This document shows positions 46,449-58,110 of a DNA stretch of 64,000 nucleotides, piece after piece. Where the stretch lies: assembly GCA_947462335.1 (NCBI GenBank), contig OX381710.1, positions 63,235,303 to 63,299,302 of the forward strand, written 5' to 3'. The notes under the pieces were generated by a model, which had not been told where the DNA came from, did no database searches, and saw only the letters and a program-made list of their open reading frames with translations. Numbering within the stretch: the stretch's first letter is position 1; each line of letters starts with the position of its first letter. A program made the translations under genes and the position numbers. Source of the stretch: Harmothoe impar (Eukaryota; Annelida; Polychaeta; Phyllodocida; Polynoidae).

Positions 46449-49400
46449 ATGGCGAACCGAGATGTCAGTAGGGATTCGTCCCGAACGTCATCGCCAGAAC
46501 GTGAAGCCGATTTCTACCCTGACTACCTTCTACGGTCTCGCCATCAAGGCGTGACTGATCCGAGCCAGGACGATCGGCGTTCGTCCTCCCGTTCTACCGT
46601 GCCGGGCGTACAGGCATCTGACCGAGGCGACTCGGTCGTGAACTTCCGTGTTCGACACGGACCGGCACCTACCCCCAAAGGGGACACTCAGACTCGGCAT
46701 GATGTCCAGCGGACACCAAGTCACACGTCTCAATCGAGTGGCTCCCTTGACCGCCAGCAGCTCCCCACACGCCGGAAAGTCGAATCTGACTCCGAGACAG
46801 AAGTAACTGGGAACGAGCGGCGGGGTTCACCCCGGCAGTATCGTTCACCAAGCAGACCGACGCGTAATAGCGCATTACCTCGCGGCCAGTCCCCTCGTGG
46901 GAGCTCTCCTCTTGGTCGAACCTCCACTGGCCGGTCCCCTCGCAGCAGATCACCTGACGACGGGCCTCACCATGGTTTCTTTCCCCATGGTTTCTTTCCC
47001 CATGGTTTCTTTCCCCATGGTTTCTCACCCAATGGTAGATCCCCTCATGGCCGATCCCCTCGTGGCCGATCCCCTCGTGGCCGATCCCCTCGTGGCCGAT
47101 CCCCTCGTGGCCGATCCCCTCGTGGCCGATCCCCTCGTGGCCGATCCCCTCGTGGCCGATCCCCTCGTGGCCGATCCCCTCGTGGCCGATCCCCTCGTGA
47201 CCAACTGCCCCGAGCCGGATCACCTAGTGGTCGTTCCCCTCGTGGTCATTCCCCTCATGGTCGATCCCCTCGTGGATGGTCTCCTCGTGGTCAATTCTCT
47301 AGTGGCCACTCACCCCATGGTCGAGTACATCTGGGCCGATCCTCTCATGGCCAACCCCACTACCGATCACATCGAGACCAGTCACCCTATGCCCCACCCT
47401 CCCACAGCAGGTCCCCATGGTACCCACCAATTAATCAGGGGGACAACAGTGAGCACCCGGAAAACAAAATGATTGAGGTGGTGCGACTGCTGACAGACTC
47501 ACTTGGAGGTAGAGTAGACCAGCTGACCCAAGAGCTGATGGAACTAAAAATGGTGGGCAAAAGAGCAGACTCCATCACGAGCCAACAGACTTCACACTCG
47601 AATACAACCGACAGCGGGTCGAGTGCTACCCGAGGCCAGGTGTCATCAGGAATATACCGCCCTAGTGGTGTGTCCGAACCTCCCCGTCAAGCTGATGACA
47701 TCCAGTGGAATAGCCACCGCCGTCGGAGAGAGCGACCTCCGTCTAGATCGGTGAGTCCATACAATAGGCAACATGGTGCGCCCCTATACTCTGAGCCCCG
47801 CAGGACGAGTGGAACCGCACTCCGCGTACGAGGAGACGACCGTGGTAGACGTTCCTCATCCTCTAGCTCATCAGATGATGATAGGCGTCGTAGAGGTGCA
47901 GGTAATGGGCAAGGGTACAACGAGGTGGACCATCGAGCTGCACCAAGGAGGACCCGGAATGGTCGTAGCGACAGCCAATCACCAGTACCGCAACAGGGCT
48001 CGTATGATCGCCCCGCCGATCGTCGACGTCGTGATTCGGATGAAGAAAGACGGGCACCCCCTGCCAGGAATGGTCATGACCCCATTACACATGACGACGA
48101 CCGGTACCGAAGACAACGTCGAGCCAATGTGAAGCCGAGGTTGTACGATGGCTCATCACCCTGGGAAGAGTATAAAAACTACTTCAAAAGGCTGACCAGG
48201 TTGAATGAATGGGATGCTCAAGAGCAATTAGATATGCTTCTTGTGCAACTTACTGGCGAAGCTCAACGATTCATAGATGGAGGAGATCCTACTGCCACTA
48301 TGTCCTTCCGAGCGCTGAGCAAGGTCTTGCAGGGACGGTTTGGTGCACAACAGCAGGCTGCTGTTCATCAAGCCGCTTTGAAGAGCAGAACAAGGAAAGA
48401 AAACGAAGCACTGGCTGCCCTGGGACAGGATATACGGTACCTAGTTAAGCTAGCTTACCCGGAATTTCCACCTGAGGCGGCTGAGGTAATGGCCATAGAG
48501 AGGTTCATTCATTCACTGGGCTCTGCTTCACTTGGAAAGGCAGTGTATGATGCCGAGCCACTCACTCTAGATGGAGCAGTAAAGGCAGCTGCACGTGAGG
48601 AAGCTTGGCACAGCGCTGATACAAAGAATACGTCCACAGGGAAAGTGAGATTCCGTGGCACAAGCCCTGCAAACGATCCTGCCCATAAAGCTCTTGAGGC
48701 ACAAGTGGCAGCACTCAAGGTGCAAGTGGAAGAGGTCCAGCGGGATCGACCCACTGTAGCTTACCAGCCTAGTAACCCCCAGAGTAGCCGAGGTGGATGC
48801 TACACCTGTGGAGACCCAAATCACTGGCAGCAACGATGCCCGAGAGGGCGCAGCCAAAGCCCTCGTCGACCCCCCAATTGTTATAACTGTGGGGTAGGGG
48901 GACACTACAAAAGAGAGTGCCCTAGGCCACCAAGTCCCGGTCCTAACAGACACCGCCCCCAATCACCGGGCCGCAGTTGTTATAACTGTGGTGCGAGCGG
49001 GCACTACCAGCGGGAGTGCCCACGACCGCCAAGCCCAGCGAGGCATCGGCCGAGGTCGCCCGGACGCAGTCCACAAACGCCAGCATGTTTCAACTGCGGT
49101 GACTCTAGTCACTACCAGAGTGAATGCCCACATGCTAAGGGCAACAACCCGGGCACAATGCCTCCTGCGCGTGGCCGATCACATTCACCGGCAGGTGCCC
49201 GGAACTGGGCACCACCTGGGCGTAAAGACAGCCCCCACCCCAATCAACGTACACCACATCAGCCGTCACCCACTGCGCTGCCACTCAACACTGTCCCAAA
49301 CCAGGTTTCAGCTCGAGTAACTAGTCAGATCAAACCTCAGCCGGCTCCGAAACAAATGCGTGTCATAGTTGTGATTGAGACCGATAATGGGAAGGAGCAG

Positions 49401-52400
49401 GTGGCTGCCCTTCTTGACACGGGAGCAGAGAGGTCGTTTGTGGGACACGACTTGGTAGCTCGCCTCCGCCAAAGGGGTATCGATCTGAACATGAAGCGGG
49501 TTCACCTGGAAGTGCTTGCCATAAACGGCACTTCGGTCCCTATCGACAGCTCGGTGCAACTGGGACTCCTCACTAAGCTAGGCGCAACCACCCATGAGTT
49601 CTATGTTTCAAACATGGGGTACGAACTTGTACTGGGCTGTGACTTCTTGCGGAAGCACAAGTGGGAATGGAGCTGGAGGGACGAAGACATAAGACTCCCT
49701 GGCGATGATACCGCAGGAGCAGGCATCCCCTTACAAGCTGCGACCAACCACACCATGATACCGGTATATGCAGGATGCGAATGTGTCCTACCACCGTATC
49801 ATGCGTCCACTATAAGTGGTATCCTACTGGAACGACCAGAATTCCAGAAAGGACTTATCGGATCTCTGGCCGATATAGATCTGGACGTGACTCCACTAGT
49901 CGAAGAGGCGGTAGTCTCTGTCTCTGGTGGACAAGTACCTGTGCATCTGAACAACAGGTCAACACTCGAAATGACAGTAAGACTGGGCGATAAAGTTGGT
50001 TGGCTTACAGAAATAAGCGGTACCCAGATATCACAGGCACAGGCATGTCAATTCCGCCAGGTGTCAGTAACCCGGACACTAGGTGTGGAAATGCTGACAC
50101 TGCTCGAGCATACCAATGCCAACCTTACAGCGGAACAGGGTGAACAAGTAAAACACCTGCTCGAGGGAAACCGTGACACCTTCATGTGCACGGGAGACCC
50201 ACCGGGCCACACGGGGCTGGTGGAACACGAAATACGAACGGGCGAGGCGAGACCGATAAGAGTCCCTCCCCGCAGACTCCCGATCCACATGGAACAGACC
50301 GTGCGTGATGAGATGAGTAAAATGGTCAACCAAGGTGTTATCCAACCCTCTGATAGTGCTTGGTCGGCCCCAATCGTAATGGTCCGAAAGAAGGACGGCA
50401 GTCACAGGTTTTGTGTCGACTATCGACAGCTAAACGGAGTGACTGAGAAAGATGCGTACCCATTGCCTAACATTGACGACTGCTTGGCCCGTCTCGGGGG
50501 CAGCACCTGGTTTGCAACCCTCGATCTGGCGAGCGGATATTGGCAGGTACGCATGAGGGCAGAAGACCAGCCCAAAACTGCCTTTACAACGCCCATGGGC
50601 TTGTACGAATGGACGGCCATGCCATTTGGCCTATGTAATGCTCCATCAACTTTTGAGAGGTTGATGGAGCATGTTTTACGGGAGGAGAGAGGTGACGGGG
50701 TACTCCTCTACCTAGATGATATAATCGTCTTTGGGGCCTCCTTTGAAGGACTCTTGGAGAGACTTAAAGTAGTCTTTTGCCGACTCCGCGAGGCAGGTCT
50801 CAAACTGAAACCAAAGAAGTGCCACATGTTCAAACGGGAGGTCAGCTTCTTGGGACATGTGGTCTCGGGCGACGGTATTAAGACTGACCAAGAGAAAATC
50901 GAGAAGGTCAGTGAGTGGCCGACCCCCAAAAGCAAAAAGGATATACGGGCCTTCGTGGGGCTGACCGGCTACTACCGCAAATTCGTGAAGGATTATGGTA
51001 CAGTAGCCGCCCCACTGCACAGTCTGACAGGACCTGAGGCCACGTTCGAATGGGGAACAGAACAGGAGAAATCCTTTGCTCTTCTGAAGACACTTCTTGT
51101 CTCAGCCCCCATACTAGGCTACCCCCAAACCGAGGGACTGTACATACTCGACACAGATGCCAGTAACTGCGGTATCGGAGGCATCTTATCCCAACATCAA
51201 AAGGGAAAAGAATGTGTCATTTCCTATGGCAGTCGCGTGTTGTCCCCAACAGAGCGCAACTACTGTGTAACCCGCAGGGAGTTGCTGGCCGTTGTGGAAT
51301 TCATGGAGAAGTATCGCCACTACCTGTACGGGAAGAAATTCCTTGTGAGAACTGACCATGCAGCACTGCGCTGGCTCCTACAGAAAAGGGAACCAGAAGG
51401 TCAAATAGCACGATGGATAGAGCGTATGGCACCCTTCCACTTCGATATCGAACACAGGAAGGGAACCCTACATGGAAATGCTGATGCATTGTCACGAATA
51501 CCGTGCCCATTCCCCTGTGCACAGTGTGGCAGAGAGCACGAAGACCCGGAGCCCATGAAAAGGAGGCCCCGCAGCAAATCCGGCCCACCAACATACCGTA
51601 AGTCGTACAAGGGTGCACCCTCTAAGCAGACGAAGAGCCAACAAGAGCAAGTGCCTACCGAAAAAGCACCGGAAGTGCAGATCGAAGTACTGTCTCCAGT
51701 GCAACTGCGGGCAGTCTCTACCCGTCGAACGGTCGGCCGTCGAGGCAGAAGTCGCAAACGTCGAAATGCCCCGGTCAGAGAGACAGTCATTGTGGGTACG
51801 GCAGAAGGCTGGACAGCTGAAGAGCTAAGAGATGGACAAGAGAATGACCCAGTCCTTAGTGTTGTTCGAGCTTGGGGTAAAACAAAGCCAACCCCTGACC
51901 AGCTGGCAGCACAAGATCCAGAGGTAAAGTACCTGGGTGCCCAGTTTGACAGACTACGTATAGATGAGCAGGGGCTGCTTACCTACCTATTTTCACAAGG
52001 TGGGTCTGACACTCAGAAAATCTTGTTGCCAAGGTCAAGAGTGCCGGCCCTTCTCACCTTGCTTCACGACCACCCCATTGCTGGACACATGGGTCGTGAA
52101 AAGACACTACAACGTGTGCGTCAGTCTAGGTACTACTGGAGATCTATGAGTCATGATACCTCCGAATGGTGCAGACGCTGTGACTCCTGCTTCAGGGCAA
52201 AGGCCCCAAACCGCACCCAGAAGTCGCCACTCAAGAGTATGCCGACAGGTGCGCCCATGGAGAGGATAGCGATGGACATACTGGGTCCTCTCCCAGTCAC
52301 CTCGTACAACAACACAGTCATTTTGGTTGTGGCGGACTACTTCACAAAGTGGTCAGAGTTCATACCACTACCTGACCAGCGAGCTGTGACAGTAGCAGAA

Positions 52401-53162
52401 GCATTCTTAGAGACCATAGTATGTCGGCTAGGAGTGCCTGGTGAACTGCTAACAGACCAGGGCCCAGACTTCACCTCAGATGTGGTACGTGAGTTGTCCA
52501 AGCTCCTGAAAACCGACAAGATTCGGACCTCTCCGTACAGACCCCAAAGTGACGGACAGGTGGAGCGGTTGAACCGGGACATCGGGAGGATGCTGCGACA
52601 GTTGGTTAACGACCAACAAACTGACTGGGACGAGCACCTCCCCCTAATGGGCATGGCATACCGCTCAAGCGTACACGCTTCCACAGGGTACACCCCAAAC
52701 CAGCTGATGCTGGGGAGAGAGTGTGCAGCACCCTTCAACCTGCAGGAAGCAGCCCCAGAATGGGCAGTAGAGGGTACAGGTTACCCCCGATTCGTGGAAT
52801 TCCTGGCAGAAAAGATGCGTCGCTGCCATGCCTTGACCCGGGATAACCTTGGCGCTTCCTACAAGCGACAAAAGAAGTACCACGACCGTGGCTCCAGAGA
52901 GCGGAGGTTCAAGCGTGGTGATGCAGTCTGGGTGTATTATCCGGTCCGAAGGGTTGGCCTTTCCCCCAAATTACAGCTGGGGTGGACGGGACCTTTCGTG
53001 GTCACTGAAGCTATTGGCACCCTCAATGTCGAGATCCGTGAAGGTCCCCGGTCGCGCCTCCGAATCGTTCATGTTGACAAATGTCAACCTGTACGTGGAG
53101 ACATAGACTCTAGCTGGAGGGAGGCCGTGCTGAAGGCCAGCCCCCACCGCGCAATAGTCTAG
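46449..53162 (+). CDS. Gag-Pol polyprotein of a Ty3/gypsy retrotransposon (2237 aa)
   Basis: One frame encodes the structural and enzymatic functions for intracellular particle formation, reverse transcription and integration. The start is GCCATGG with an in-frame TAA at 46428-46430. Residues 1-555 are Ser/Arg/Pro-rich and apparently disordered, with HGFFP units (175-194) and ten GRSPR units (201-250), a short heptad-like stretch (about 339-370) and an S/D/R run (about 464-480). A capsid-like helical region follows (about 560-725), then a second heptad-like stretch (743-766) and four CCHC knuckles (784-797, 811-824, 844-857, 880-893). The protease has DTG at 990-992. Reverse transcriptase has D1359 and YLDD (1421-1424). 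RNase H has D1568, D1570 and D1679. Integrase has an HHCC zinc site (H1875, H1880, C1908, C1911), catalytic D1943, D2003 and E2039 (D-X35-E) and a GPF motif at 2181-2183. All key residues are present, with no stop or frameshift. There is no chromodomain and no env. The usual gag/pol frameshift is absent, so gag and pol would be made at equal levels unless controlled after translation. Confidence 0.97.
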   Translation: MANRDVSRDSSRTSSPEREADFYPDYLLRSRHQGVTDPSQDDRRSSSRSTVPGVQASDRGDSVVNFRVRHGPAPTPKGDTQTRHDVQRTPSHTSQSSGSLDRQQLPTRRKVESDSETEVTGNERRGSPRQYRSPSRPTRNSALPRGQSPRGSSPLGRTSTGRSPRSRSPDDGPHHGFFPHGFFPHGFFPHGFSPNGRSPHGRSPRGRSPRGRSPRGRSPRGRSPRGRSPRGRSPRGRSPRGRSPRGRSPRDQLPRAGSPSGRSPRGHSPHGRSPRGWSPRGQFSSGHSPHGRVHLGRSSHGQPHYRSHRDQSPYAPPSHSRSPWYPPINQGDNSEHPENKMIEVVRLLTDSLGGRVDQLTQELMELKMVGKRADSITSQQTSHSNTTDSGSSATRGQVSSGIYRPSGVSEPPRQADDIQWNSHRRRRERPPSRSVSPYNRQHGAPLYSEPRRTSGTALRVRGDDRGRRSSSSSSSDDDRRRRGAGNGQGYNEVDHRAAPRRTRNGRSDSQSPVPQQGSYDRPADRRRRDSDEERRAPPARNGHDPITHDDDRYRRQRRANVKPRLYDGSSPWEEYKNYFKRLTRLNEWDAQEQLDMLLVQLTGEAQRFIDGGDPTATMSFRALSKVLQGRFGAQQQAAVHQAALKSRTRKENEALAALGQDIRYLVKLAYPEFPPEAAEVMAIERFIHSLGSASLGKAVYDAEPLTLDGAVKAAAREEAWHSADTKNTSTGKVRFRGTSPANDPAHKALEAQVAALKVQVEEVQRDRPTVAYQPSNPQSSRGGCYTCGDPNHWQQRCPRGRSQSPRRPPNCYNCGVGGHYKRECPRPPSPGPNRHRPQSPGRSCYNCGASGHYQRECPRPPSPARHRPRSPGRSPQTPACFNCGDSSHYQSECPHAKGNNPGTMPPARGRSHSPAGARNWAPPGRKDSPHPNQRTPHQPSPTALPLNTVPNQVSARVTSQIKPQPAPKQMRVIVVIETDNGKEQVAALLDTGAERSFVGHDLVARLRQRGIDLNMKRVHLEVLAINGTSVPIDSSVQLGLLTKLGATTHEFYVSNMGYELVLGCDFLRKHKWEWSWRDEDIRLPGDDTAGAGIPLQAATNHTMIPVYAGCECVLPPYHASTISGILLERPEFQKGLIGSLADIDLDVTPLVEEAVVSVSGGQVPVHLNNRSTLEMTVRLGDKVGWLTEISGTQISQAQACQFRQVSVTRTLGVEMLTLLEHTNANLTAEQGEQVKHLLEGNRDTFMCTGDPPGHTGLVEHEIRTGEARPIRVPPRRLPIHMEQTVRDEMSKMVNQGVIQPSDSAWSAPIVMVRKKDGSHRFCVDYRQLNGVTEKDAYPLPNIDDCLARLGGSTWFATLDLASGYWQVRMRAEDQPKTAFTTPMGLYEWTAMPFGLCNAPSTFERLMEHVLREERGDGVLLYLDDIIVFGASFEGLLERLKVVFCRLREAGLKLKPKKCHMFKREVSFLGHVVSGDGIKTDQEKIEKVSEWPTPKSKKDIRAFVGLTGYYRKFVKDYGTVAAPLHSLTGPEATFEWGTEQEKSFALLKTLLVSAPILGYPQTEGLYILDTDASNCGIGGILSQHQKGKECVISYGSRVLSPTERNYCVTRRELLAVVEFMEKYRHYLYGKKFLVRTDHAALRWLLQKREPEGQIARWIERMAPFHFDIEHRKGTLHGNADALSRIPCPFPCAQCGREHEDPEPMKRRPRSKSGPPTYRKSYKGAPSKQTKSQQEQVPTEKAPEVQIEVLSPVQLRAVSTRRTVGRRGRSRKRRNAPVRETVIVGTAEGWTAEELRDGQENDPVLSVVRAWGKTKPTPDQLAAQDPEVKYLGAQFDRLRIDEQGLLTYLFSQGGSDTQKILLPRSRVPALLTLLHDHPIAGHMGREKTLQRVRQSRYYWRSMSHDTSEWCRRCDSCFRAKAPNRTQKSPLKSMPTGAPMERIAMDILGPLPVTSYNNTVILVVADYFTKWSEFIPLPDQRAVTVAEAFLETIVCRLGVPGELLTDQGPDFTSDVVRELSKLLKTDKIRTSPYRPQSDGQVERLNRDIGRMLRQLVNDQQTDWDEHLPLMGMAYRSSVHASTGYTPNQLMLGRECAAPFNLQEAAPEWAVEGTGYPRFVEFLAEKMRRCHALTRDNLGASYKRQKKYHDRGSRERRFKRGDAVWVYYPVRRVGLSPKLQLGWTGPFVVTEAIGTLNVEIREGPRSRLRIVHVDKCQPVRGDIDSSWREAVLKASPHRAIV
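46971..47030 (+). repeat. 15-bp tandem repeat encoding HGFFP
   Basis: Four 15-bp units inside the gag-pol frame (three HGFFP, one HGFSP). It directly precedes the GRSPR array, has the same period and shares the CCCC(A/T) register, so both may have grown from one ancestral 15-bp unit. Confidence 0.85.
47049..47198 (+). repeat. Ten identical 15-bp units encoding GRSPR
   Basis: GGCCGATCCCCTCGT is repeated ten times without a change, giving residues 201-250, with diverged units on both sides (about 47034 to 47330). Perfect identity shows very recent expansion or homogenisation. The array is open in several frames, which creates long false frames on both strands (46897-47472 plus, 46669-47223 minus). 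The RS-dipeptide character resembles RS domains of splicing factors and may bind RNA or be phosphorylated; this is inference. Confidence 0.95.
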
Positions 53163-55143
53163 CGACCACAACGGGGCCGAAACACACGGCCCCGAATACA
53201 GTGCGAACGAACTTCGGCTAAAACACCGTTACGGTGAACTGCCCGAATCGTTGTGACCACCACGTTTACCACTGTTGGGATTCTAGAAAAGGGATGGAAG
53301 GGGGGAAGGTCGGGATGGGTAATATAGTAAATTGAGGTTTTACTGATAGCTATTGTTAAGTTCTTAAACTATATACTGGGGATAATTAGAGTTGTCATTA
53401 GTCATTAGAGTGTATCATTGTTAGTGTTTTGACAAAAATCTGATTGCTTGTTCCTTGCCTCACCTGCTAATTATGGTTGGGAATTATTGGAATTTATTGG
53501 AAATTGGAGTATGTTCTGAATGAAAATGGCCATTTTACCATTTAAACATTACATCTGACACTGCGTAATCATTTCAGCAAGATATATTGATCATATCTAG
53601 ATGTAAAGTTATCCAAGTTCATATATTACTGTTGGATCAAGTGTCATCAGATTTCTTTTAGAGTGTTGTATGCATATGTATATGTTGTGTACTGAGTATA
53701 TTGGTGTCATACATCATTTCCCTTGTTAGTATTGAATCAATCAAGTGATAAGCTTTAAAGTGAACAGTGTAACCATATTGTCTTGCTACGAGTTAGCCTC
53801 CTTCAATAGTATGATAATTATCAAAGGCATTTGGACTCCAGGTGAACACCTCATTGTACTATTCAACTAATTCATGGACATTATCGTCACCTTACTTGTG
53901 CAAAGATTGAACTGAGTATGGTTCACATCATACAGCCATAAAAGAGATGATTCAGCGCGACCCAGTTGTTGCAGTTTTAAAATGCTTGTCTAGACTCTTT
54001 GTACTCAAGATAAATTGAGCTAAGTGGCCAAGGTAACCCTATAGCGGGGTTTATTGTTTGATCTCCCAAGTCTGGATAACTGTCTGCAAACCCTACTGCT
54101 TTTGTTTCTACTCAATCAAACCTCTGATTACTGAAATGTTTCTCGGAAAAGAGTTAGATAACATATATAGTGCTAAACAGTCTTGTTGGTATGGTTGCTT
54201 GTGTCTTGTCAACCTCATTACAGCACCCTGCATAAAGGTTTGCCAGCGCTTTTGATATTGTTATGATAGTGTTAGGGATATGCCCACTATCACCAGTATT
54301 AATAATACATTTTTTGGATAGGCTGCCTGTCACATTTCTCTTTCAGAGCTACCGTGTAATGGCCTGAAGAGGGTATTCTCGGTTCTGTTTGAGATCACAA
54401 TGCAAATATTGAATATCAAAATATGATTTGTATTGCATTCTGCCATCTTGACAGTGTTTTGCCTTCCAAACTTGTTGCAAGCTGATAGTGTTGTTCATTG
54501 TGCAGATCAATAACTCCTAAGGGAATGAAGTCTTCAGTCTTCCATGGGAACGAAAAGTGCCTTGTACCAGCTAGCCAGTATGATCCTGGTCACTGATTAA
54601 TTTCATTTATAAGATTCTAACTGTTCATTTTCATCATGGGTTTGGATCTGTGAAAATAAGTTGCATTAAGCCAATCTGATTGTAGCGCCAGTATTCAGTA
54701 GGCTAGTCATATTGTAACTGTCCTAGTTATGAGTTCAGTGTTAATTGTCAGTTTTCCACTATTGTTGTTATATCAGTCTAGTTGATTGTAATGTTCAGAG
54801 CATATTGCCAATGTTAGTTTAGTGTCATTGTAGTCACTTGTAATCTTTTATAGTTTCATATCATTTTAGTTTATTTCATTGTTGCATGTTTGATATGTAT
54901 AATGATAGAGTTGGTTACAGCTGAGAAGACGTCAACGCGAGATGAAGGGATCAGTAGGACCTGTTTCGCGGACCGTATGGAGGACTAAGCACACAACACT
55001 GATGCAGCGATGATCGCGGATTCCTGATGTGTGAACAGCTATCATTGTACCTAAGAGTATCTCGATGTATTTTGGACATGGTTACTCGTCGGCAGAACAG
55101 ATTAGGGATTTTGGGTGTAGTTGCTCGAGGGCGAGCAGAGATT
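53163..55143 (+). other. Retrotransposon 3' non-coding region
   Basis: About 2 kb between the gag-pol stop and the polypurine tract, AT-rich and without a convincing frame (longest plus-strand frame about 65 codons). It might be a decayed third gene such as env, a captured host segment, or cis-acting sequence. A purine-rich run (AAAAGGGATGGAAGGGGGGA) lies near 53287, just after pol, where a polypurine tract would stand in a compact relative. Confidence 0.65.
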
Positions 55144-55156
55144 AAGGGAGGGAGGG
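55144..55156 (+). promoter_or_regulatory. Polypurine tract
   Basis: AAGGGAGGGAGGG ends exactly at the first base of the 3' LTR, the expected position for the RNase H-resistant primer of plus-strand synthesis. Confidence 0.9.
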
Positions 55157-55590
55157 TGTAACGGGAGAGGGCGTTTCCGAATGCAGCCACCTCCGGCCGC
55201 TGGTCACGTGGGTGACGGTCAGTGCTGGAGACTGGAGGCAACTCCTCCAGTCCCCATTCCTGAACGACCATCCACCAAGACAACAAGGGTAAGCTTCCAG
55301 CTCCAGTTTTGATGGGTGATATCAGGGATCTTTAGATATATTATATTGCTGACTTGTGACCATAATTACTGTATTCATAGTTGTGTACCGTTTCTGAACA
55401 ATATATAGTTATTAATCATGAATTACTGTGTCTGGTTTTGTCTACACATATCTTTACTCTAGCATTTGATATCTCATCCTCTCCAGCCTCCTGGCTGTGC
55501 TAAGTCCCTCTAAGGGCAAACTTCTGGCCATCTGACGTCTGAATTATCATAGTATAGTACATAAATAGTTCCTAGCCCAAAACTATTTCA
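55157..55590 (+). repeat. 3' LTR (434 bp)
   Basis: TGTAACGGG...CTATTTCA, same length as and apparently identical to the 5' LTR. Flanked on the right by GAAA. Frames that read into it (55121-55312 plus, 54951-55286 minus) are not genes. Confidence 0.95.
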
Positions 55591-55594
55591 GAAA
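55591..55594. repeat. Target site duplication, right (GAAA)
   Basis: Matches 41918-41921. After it module D resumes with GGTAGAGCCTGACTAGGGTG. Confidence 0.8.
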
Positions 55595-56080
55595 GGTAGA
55601 GCCTGACTAGGGTGAAAAAATTACCATCACTCTGGAGATACGGTGCTCTTCAGACAGCCTTTTCAGCCAAATATAGCTGTCTTTGACCAGTCGTGAACTG
55701 TGAATACAAATTAATGGGAGAGTAGCTCAGGGCCGCTCAGACCCCCACGTTGAGACTCCACCAACTAATGAAGATTGCCTAAATAATTGCCACCAAGCTT
55801 TCTGTTTCCTCTTTTTTGTCATTGGTCTTTCTGTGTGGCTGAAGCAGGGTGATAGATTCAATGCAGTCCAACTTCTCTGGTCTGGGCAATGACAATGTCC
55901 CAAGCAGATGAGCATGGCTCCCTCAGCAGATGGTCTAATTGTAATAAGAGCAACTCAACAATAAGTCTACTGCTAGATAAGAGTAGCTCTGAACTCAAAT
56001 ACAGAAAGGATACCCATGGCCTATCCATGCCAGCCAGGCCTATGATTATTTTACATTTAAGAGTGTGGCAGATCATCCTC
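55595..56080 (+). repeat. Array module D, copy 4, right part
   Basis: Continues D from the insertion point: GTAGAGCCTGACTAGGGTGA, AGCTGTCTTTGACCAGTCGT, GAGTAGCTCAG, GACTCCACCAACTAATGAAG, ATGCCAGCCAGGCC. It is about as diverged from copies 1 and 3 as copy 2 is, but retains more blocks. It has a stop codon in the frame that is open in copy 1. Confidence 0.85.
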
Positions 56081-57359
56081 CAATGGAGCATGTGCTTAAT
56101 CCCCCATCAGCCCCTCCCCACGCCAGAAATACTCCTTGCAATTTATAACATTACTCTGATGAGGTGCTAGGAGAAAGTGGTACATTCTGGGAAGTACTTG
56201 GCACAGCTTATAATAGAGTGTCATGCTCTGCAGCTACTCATGGCGTTTCACAAGTTCTTCCCAGACCACTATCTTGATTCCCTAGTCTGGCTGATCGCTT
56301 CAGCAATTACTGAGAGTGATGCGTTTTGTAAAGACGCCAACACAAGTTATTCTGCTCCACATAGAGCTAGTTCTGTATTCACAGTCATGCAGTAACCTAG
56401 CTGACATGGGCATATAAATGAGTTTCCTTTTGATTATGTTTTAGAAAGAATGGCATTTCTAAAGATTAATTCAAATAGTTAATTGTATGGGTTTAAAATG
56501 AAGGCCAGATGTAATGTTTACAAATATACAAAGAATCCTTTGTCTGATACTCTAGTTTTAGTCAGGGCATTGCGTACTTAGTTCAGGTTTCACAATGCCT
56601 AAAACGATAAGCAAGTATCATTGAATGAGCCTTTAACAATTCGGGATGCCATATTTAGAAAACACGATGGCATCTTTTTGCATCCTCATGCACACCTTTA
56701 TTTCACAATATCTGCGCAGTTTTTAAATCCTTTTAAAAGTTCTCACATGCTTCATTTTAAAGCCATCTTTGACAATACTTTGCACACAATCATTACAAAT
56801 TAGGATTTTGATTGAGAAAATTCCCTTTAATCCCGGGCTACATATTAAAATGGGTCTTGACATGAAGGAGATCTGCATTTACCGTTATTACAAGGCATTA
56901 GTGTGCTTATCATGCACAGGCCGAGGCTAAAACTAGCTTCTATAACTAAGTGGCACACCACTTCCATTACTGGACCAACTGTTTTTTGGAGGCACAGGTA
57001 GACTTGCAGGGCGCTTTTCCTTTGAAATGTTCCTACAGCACACGCAATATTAGTGGGGTACCGCCTTTTCAACCCCAAATATGATCTCAGGAATAATTTT
57101 AAAATGAAAGTTTTTACCACAGTTGCTAAATATAGCCTTATTCCTAAATGATCCAAGAAAACCTTTCTCTTGCAGCATGAGCACATCTATCTAAACCACA
57201 TGAATGTGAAATAGAAAATGAGGTATTTTCATGAAAATCCAAAATGCAATGTTTGATTTCATTTAGGAACGAGTAAAATTCATTCTGGACTGCAAAGTGT
57301 CAGATGTGAACCGCATCGTAAACAATATCGGTGGAATGGTTATTAAAATGGCTTTCCAA
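56081..57359. other. Spacer right of module D copy 4
   Basis: No gene. The 113-codon minus-strand frame at 56845-57186 shows no domain I recognise. No clear copy of other modules was seen, so this may be unit-specific sequence. Confidence 0.4.
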
Positions 57360-58110
57360 AAACAGAAAAGAACACTTCAAAGCAGATGTTGAATTCTCAG
57401 GAACTCCACATGTTTATCTGTCTTGTGCCTGAAGGAAGACAAATGAAGGGACACACAGTGTCAACTAAAATCACAGGGAATGAAATGGAACTCAAGTCGC
57501 AGTTGTCTTTAAGTTTTTAGCTATTCTTTACTACACATAGTGATTTTATAAAGAAAACGATATATAATATATCAACATAGTACAATATTGTTTACATTCA
57601 GCTGTCTCCATACTGGCAAACAGTATATGTATATAAACATATATATCCAGTTGAGAGGAATTACCCCTATTTTCATAATAGGTTCCCTATCATACTATGG
57701 TCCTATTGCATTGAAGGGCTGTAGATGTCTTCTTAAATGCCACGTCTATAATTTACTGCGTGGGATTTATGTCTTTATAGATATATAGGCTATATATTTT
57801 GAGCAAACAGGGCCTGTCAGTATGATCAACCAAGATGGTGCAACGGTGGATTTACTTAATCATTAAGTCCATAGTTCTTAATACGTTTTTCAAATTATGA
57901 AATCAATAGGTGGTGATGATCGCATGCTACCGCAGAACCATTAAGTTCAAGCTGCTGCCAGATTAAAGTTAAGAGCTCCCCAGGCAGCTAGGACTAGATG
58001 GGAGAAGCTGTAAAAACTATACCTCGCAAGGCTCAGTAGCAACCCTTCCTGATAAACCTTGTCCACAGTTTAAGCTCTGTGCTTATGTTTGTAGACAAAC
58101 TTAGCTATTG
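57360..58110 (+). repeat. Array module F-E, copy 3 (compressed)
   Basis: 57375-57540 resembles module F (AAGCAGATGTTGAATTC, TTGTGCCTGA(A/G), AAATGAAGGG). 57690-57780 resembles the CTATTGCATTGAAGGGCTGTAGATG block seen at 39765-39790. 57945-58090 resembles E (TTCAAGCTGCTGCCAGATTA, GTCCACAGTTTAAGC). It is much shorter than copies 1 and 2. Confidence 0.6.

Larger units (their letters stand above)
41922..55590 (+). mobile_element. Full-length Ty3/gypsy LTR retrotransposon, 13.67 kb
   Basis: The order is 5' LTR, primer-binding site, 4.1-kb leader, one gag-pol reading frame, 2-kb 3' non-coding region, polypurine tract, 3' LTR. The order protease, reverse transcriptase, RNase H, integrase is that of Ty3/gypsy and not Ty1/copia. 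The LTRs are both 434 bp and I found no difference between them by eye. With an uninterrupted 2237-codon frame and a clean 4-bp target duplication, this suggests very recent insertion and possible present activity. There is no env-like frame and no chromodomain. The inside is GC-richer than the surrounding array. At more than 13 kb it is long for the group because of its two large non-coding parts. Confidence 0.97.

Noticed and set aside
47049..47198. CRISPR-like regular direct repeats
   Set aside because: Units are contiguous with no spacers and lie inside a coding frame of a eukaryotic retrotransposon.
46897..47472. 191-codon plus-strand frame and 184-codon minus-strand frame (46669-47223) overlapping gag-pol
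   Set aside because: Both are by-products of the 15-bp tandem repeat, whose period is a multiple of three, so several frames stay open. They lack any domain, and the gag-pol frame explains the sequence.
52900..53162. A C-terminal chromodomain in integrase
   Set aside because: The C-terminus ends shortly after the GPF-type segment; no chromodomain-like sequence follows.
53163..55143. An env gene downstream of pol
   Set aside because: No frame beyond about 65 codons on the plus strand, no signal peptide or membrane segment, so no support for an envelope protein.
54951..55286. 111-codon minus-strand frame across the 3' LTR boundary
   Set aside because: It spans the polypurine tract and LTR, the 5' LTR has no equivalent frame of that length, and it has no recognisable domain.
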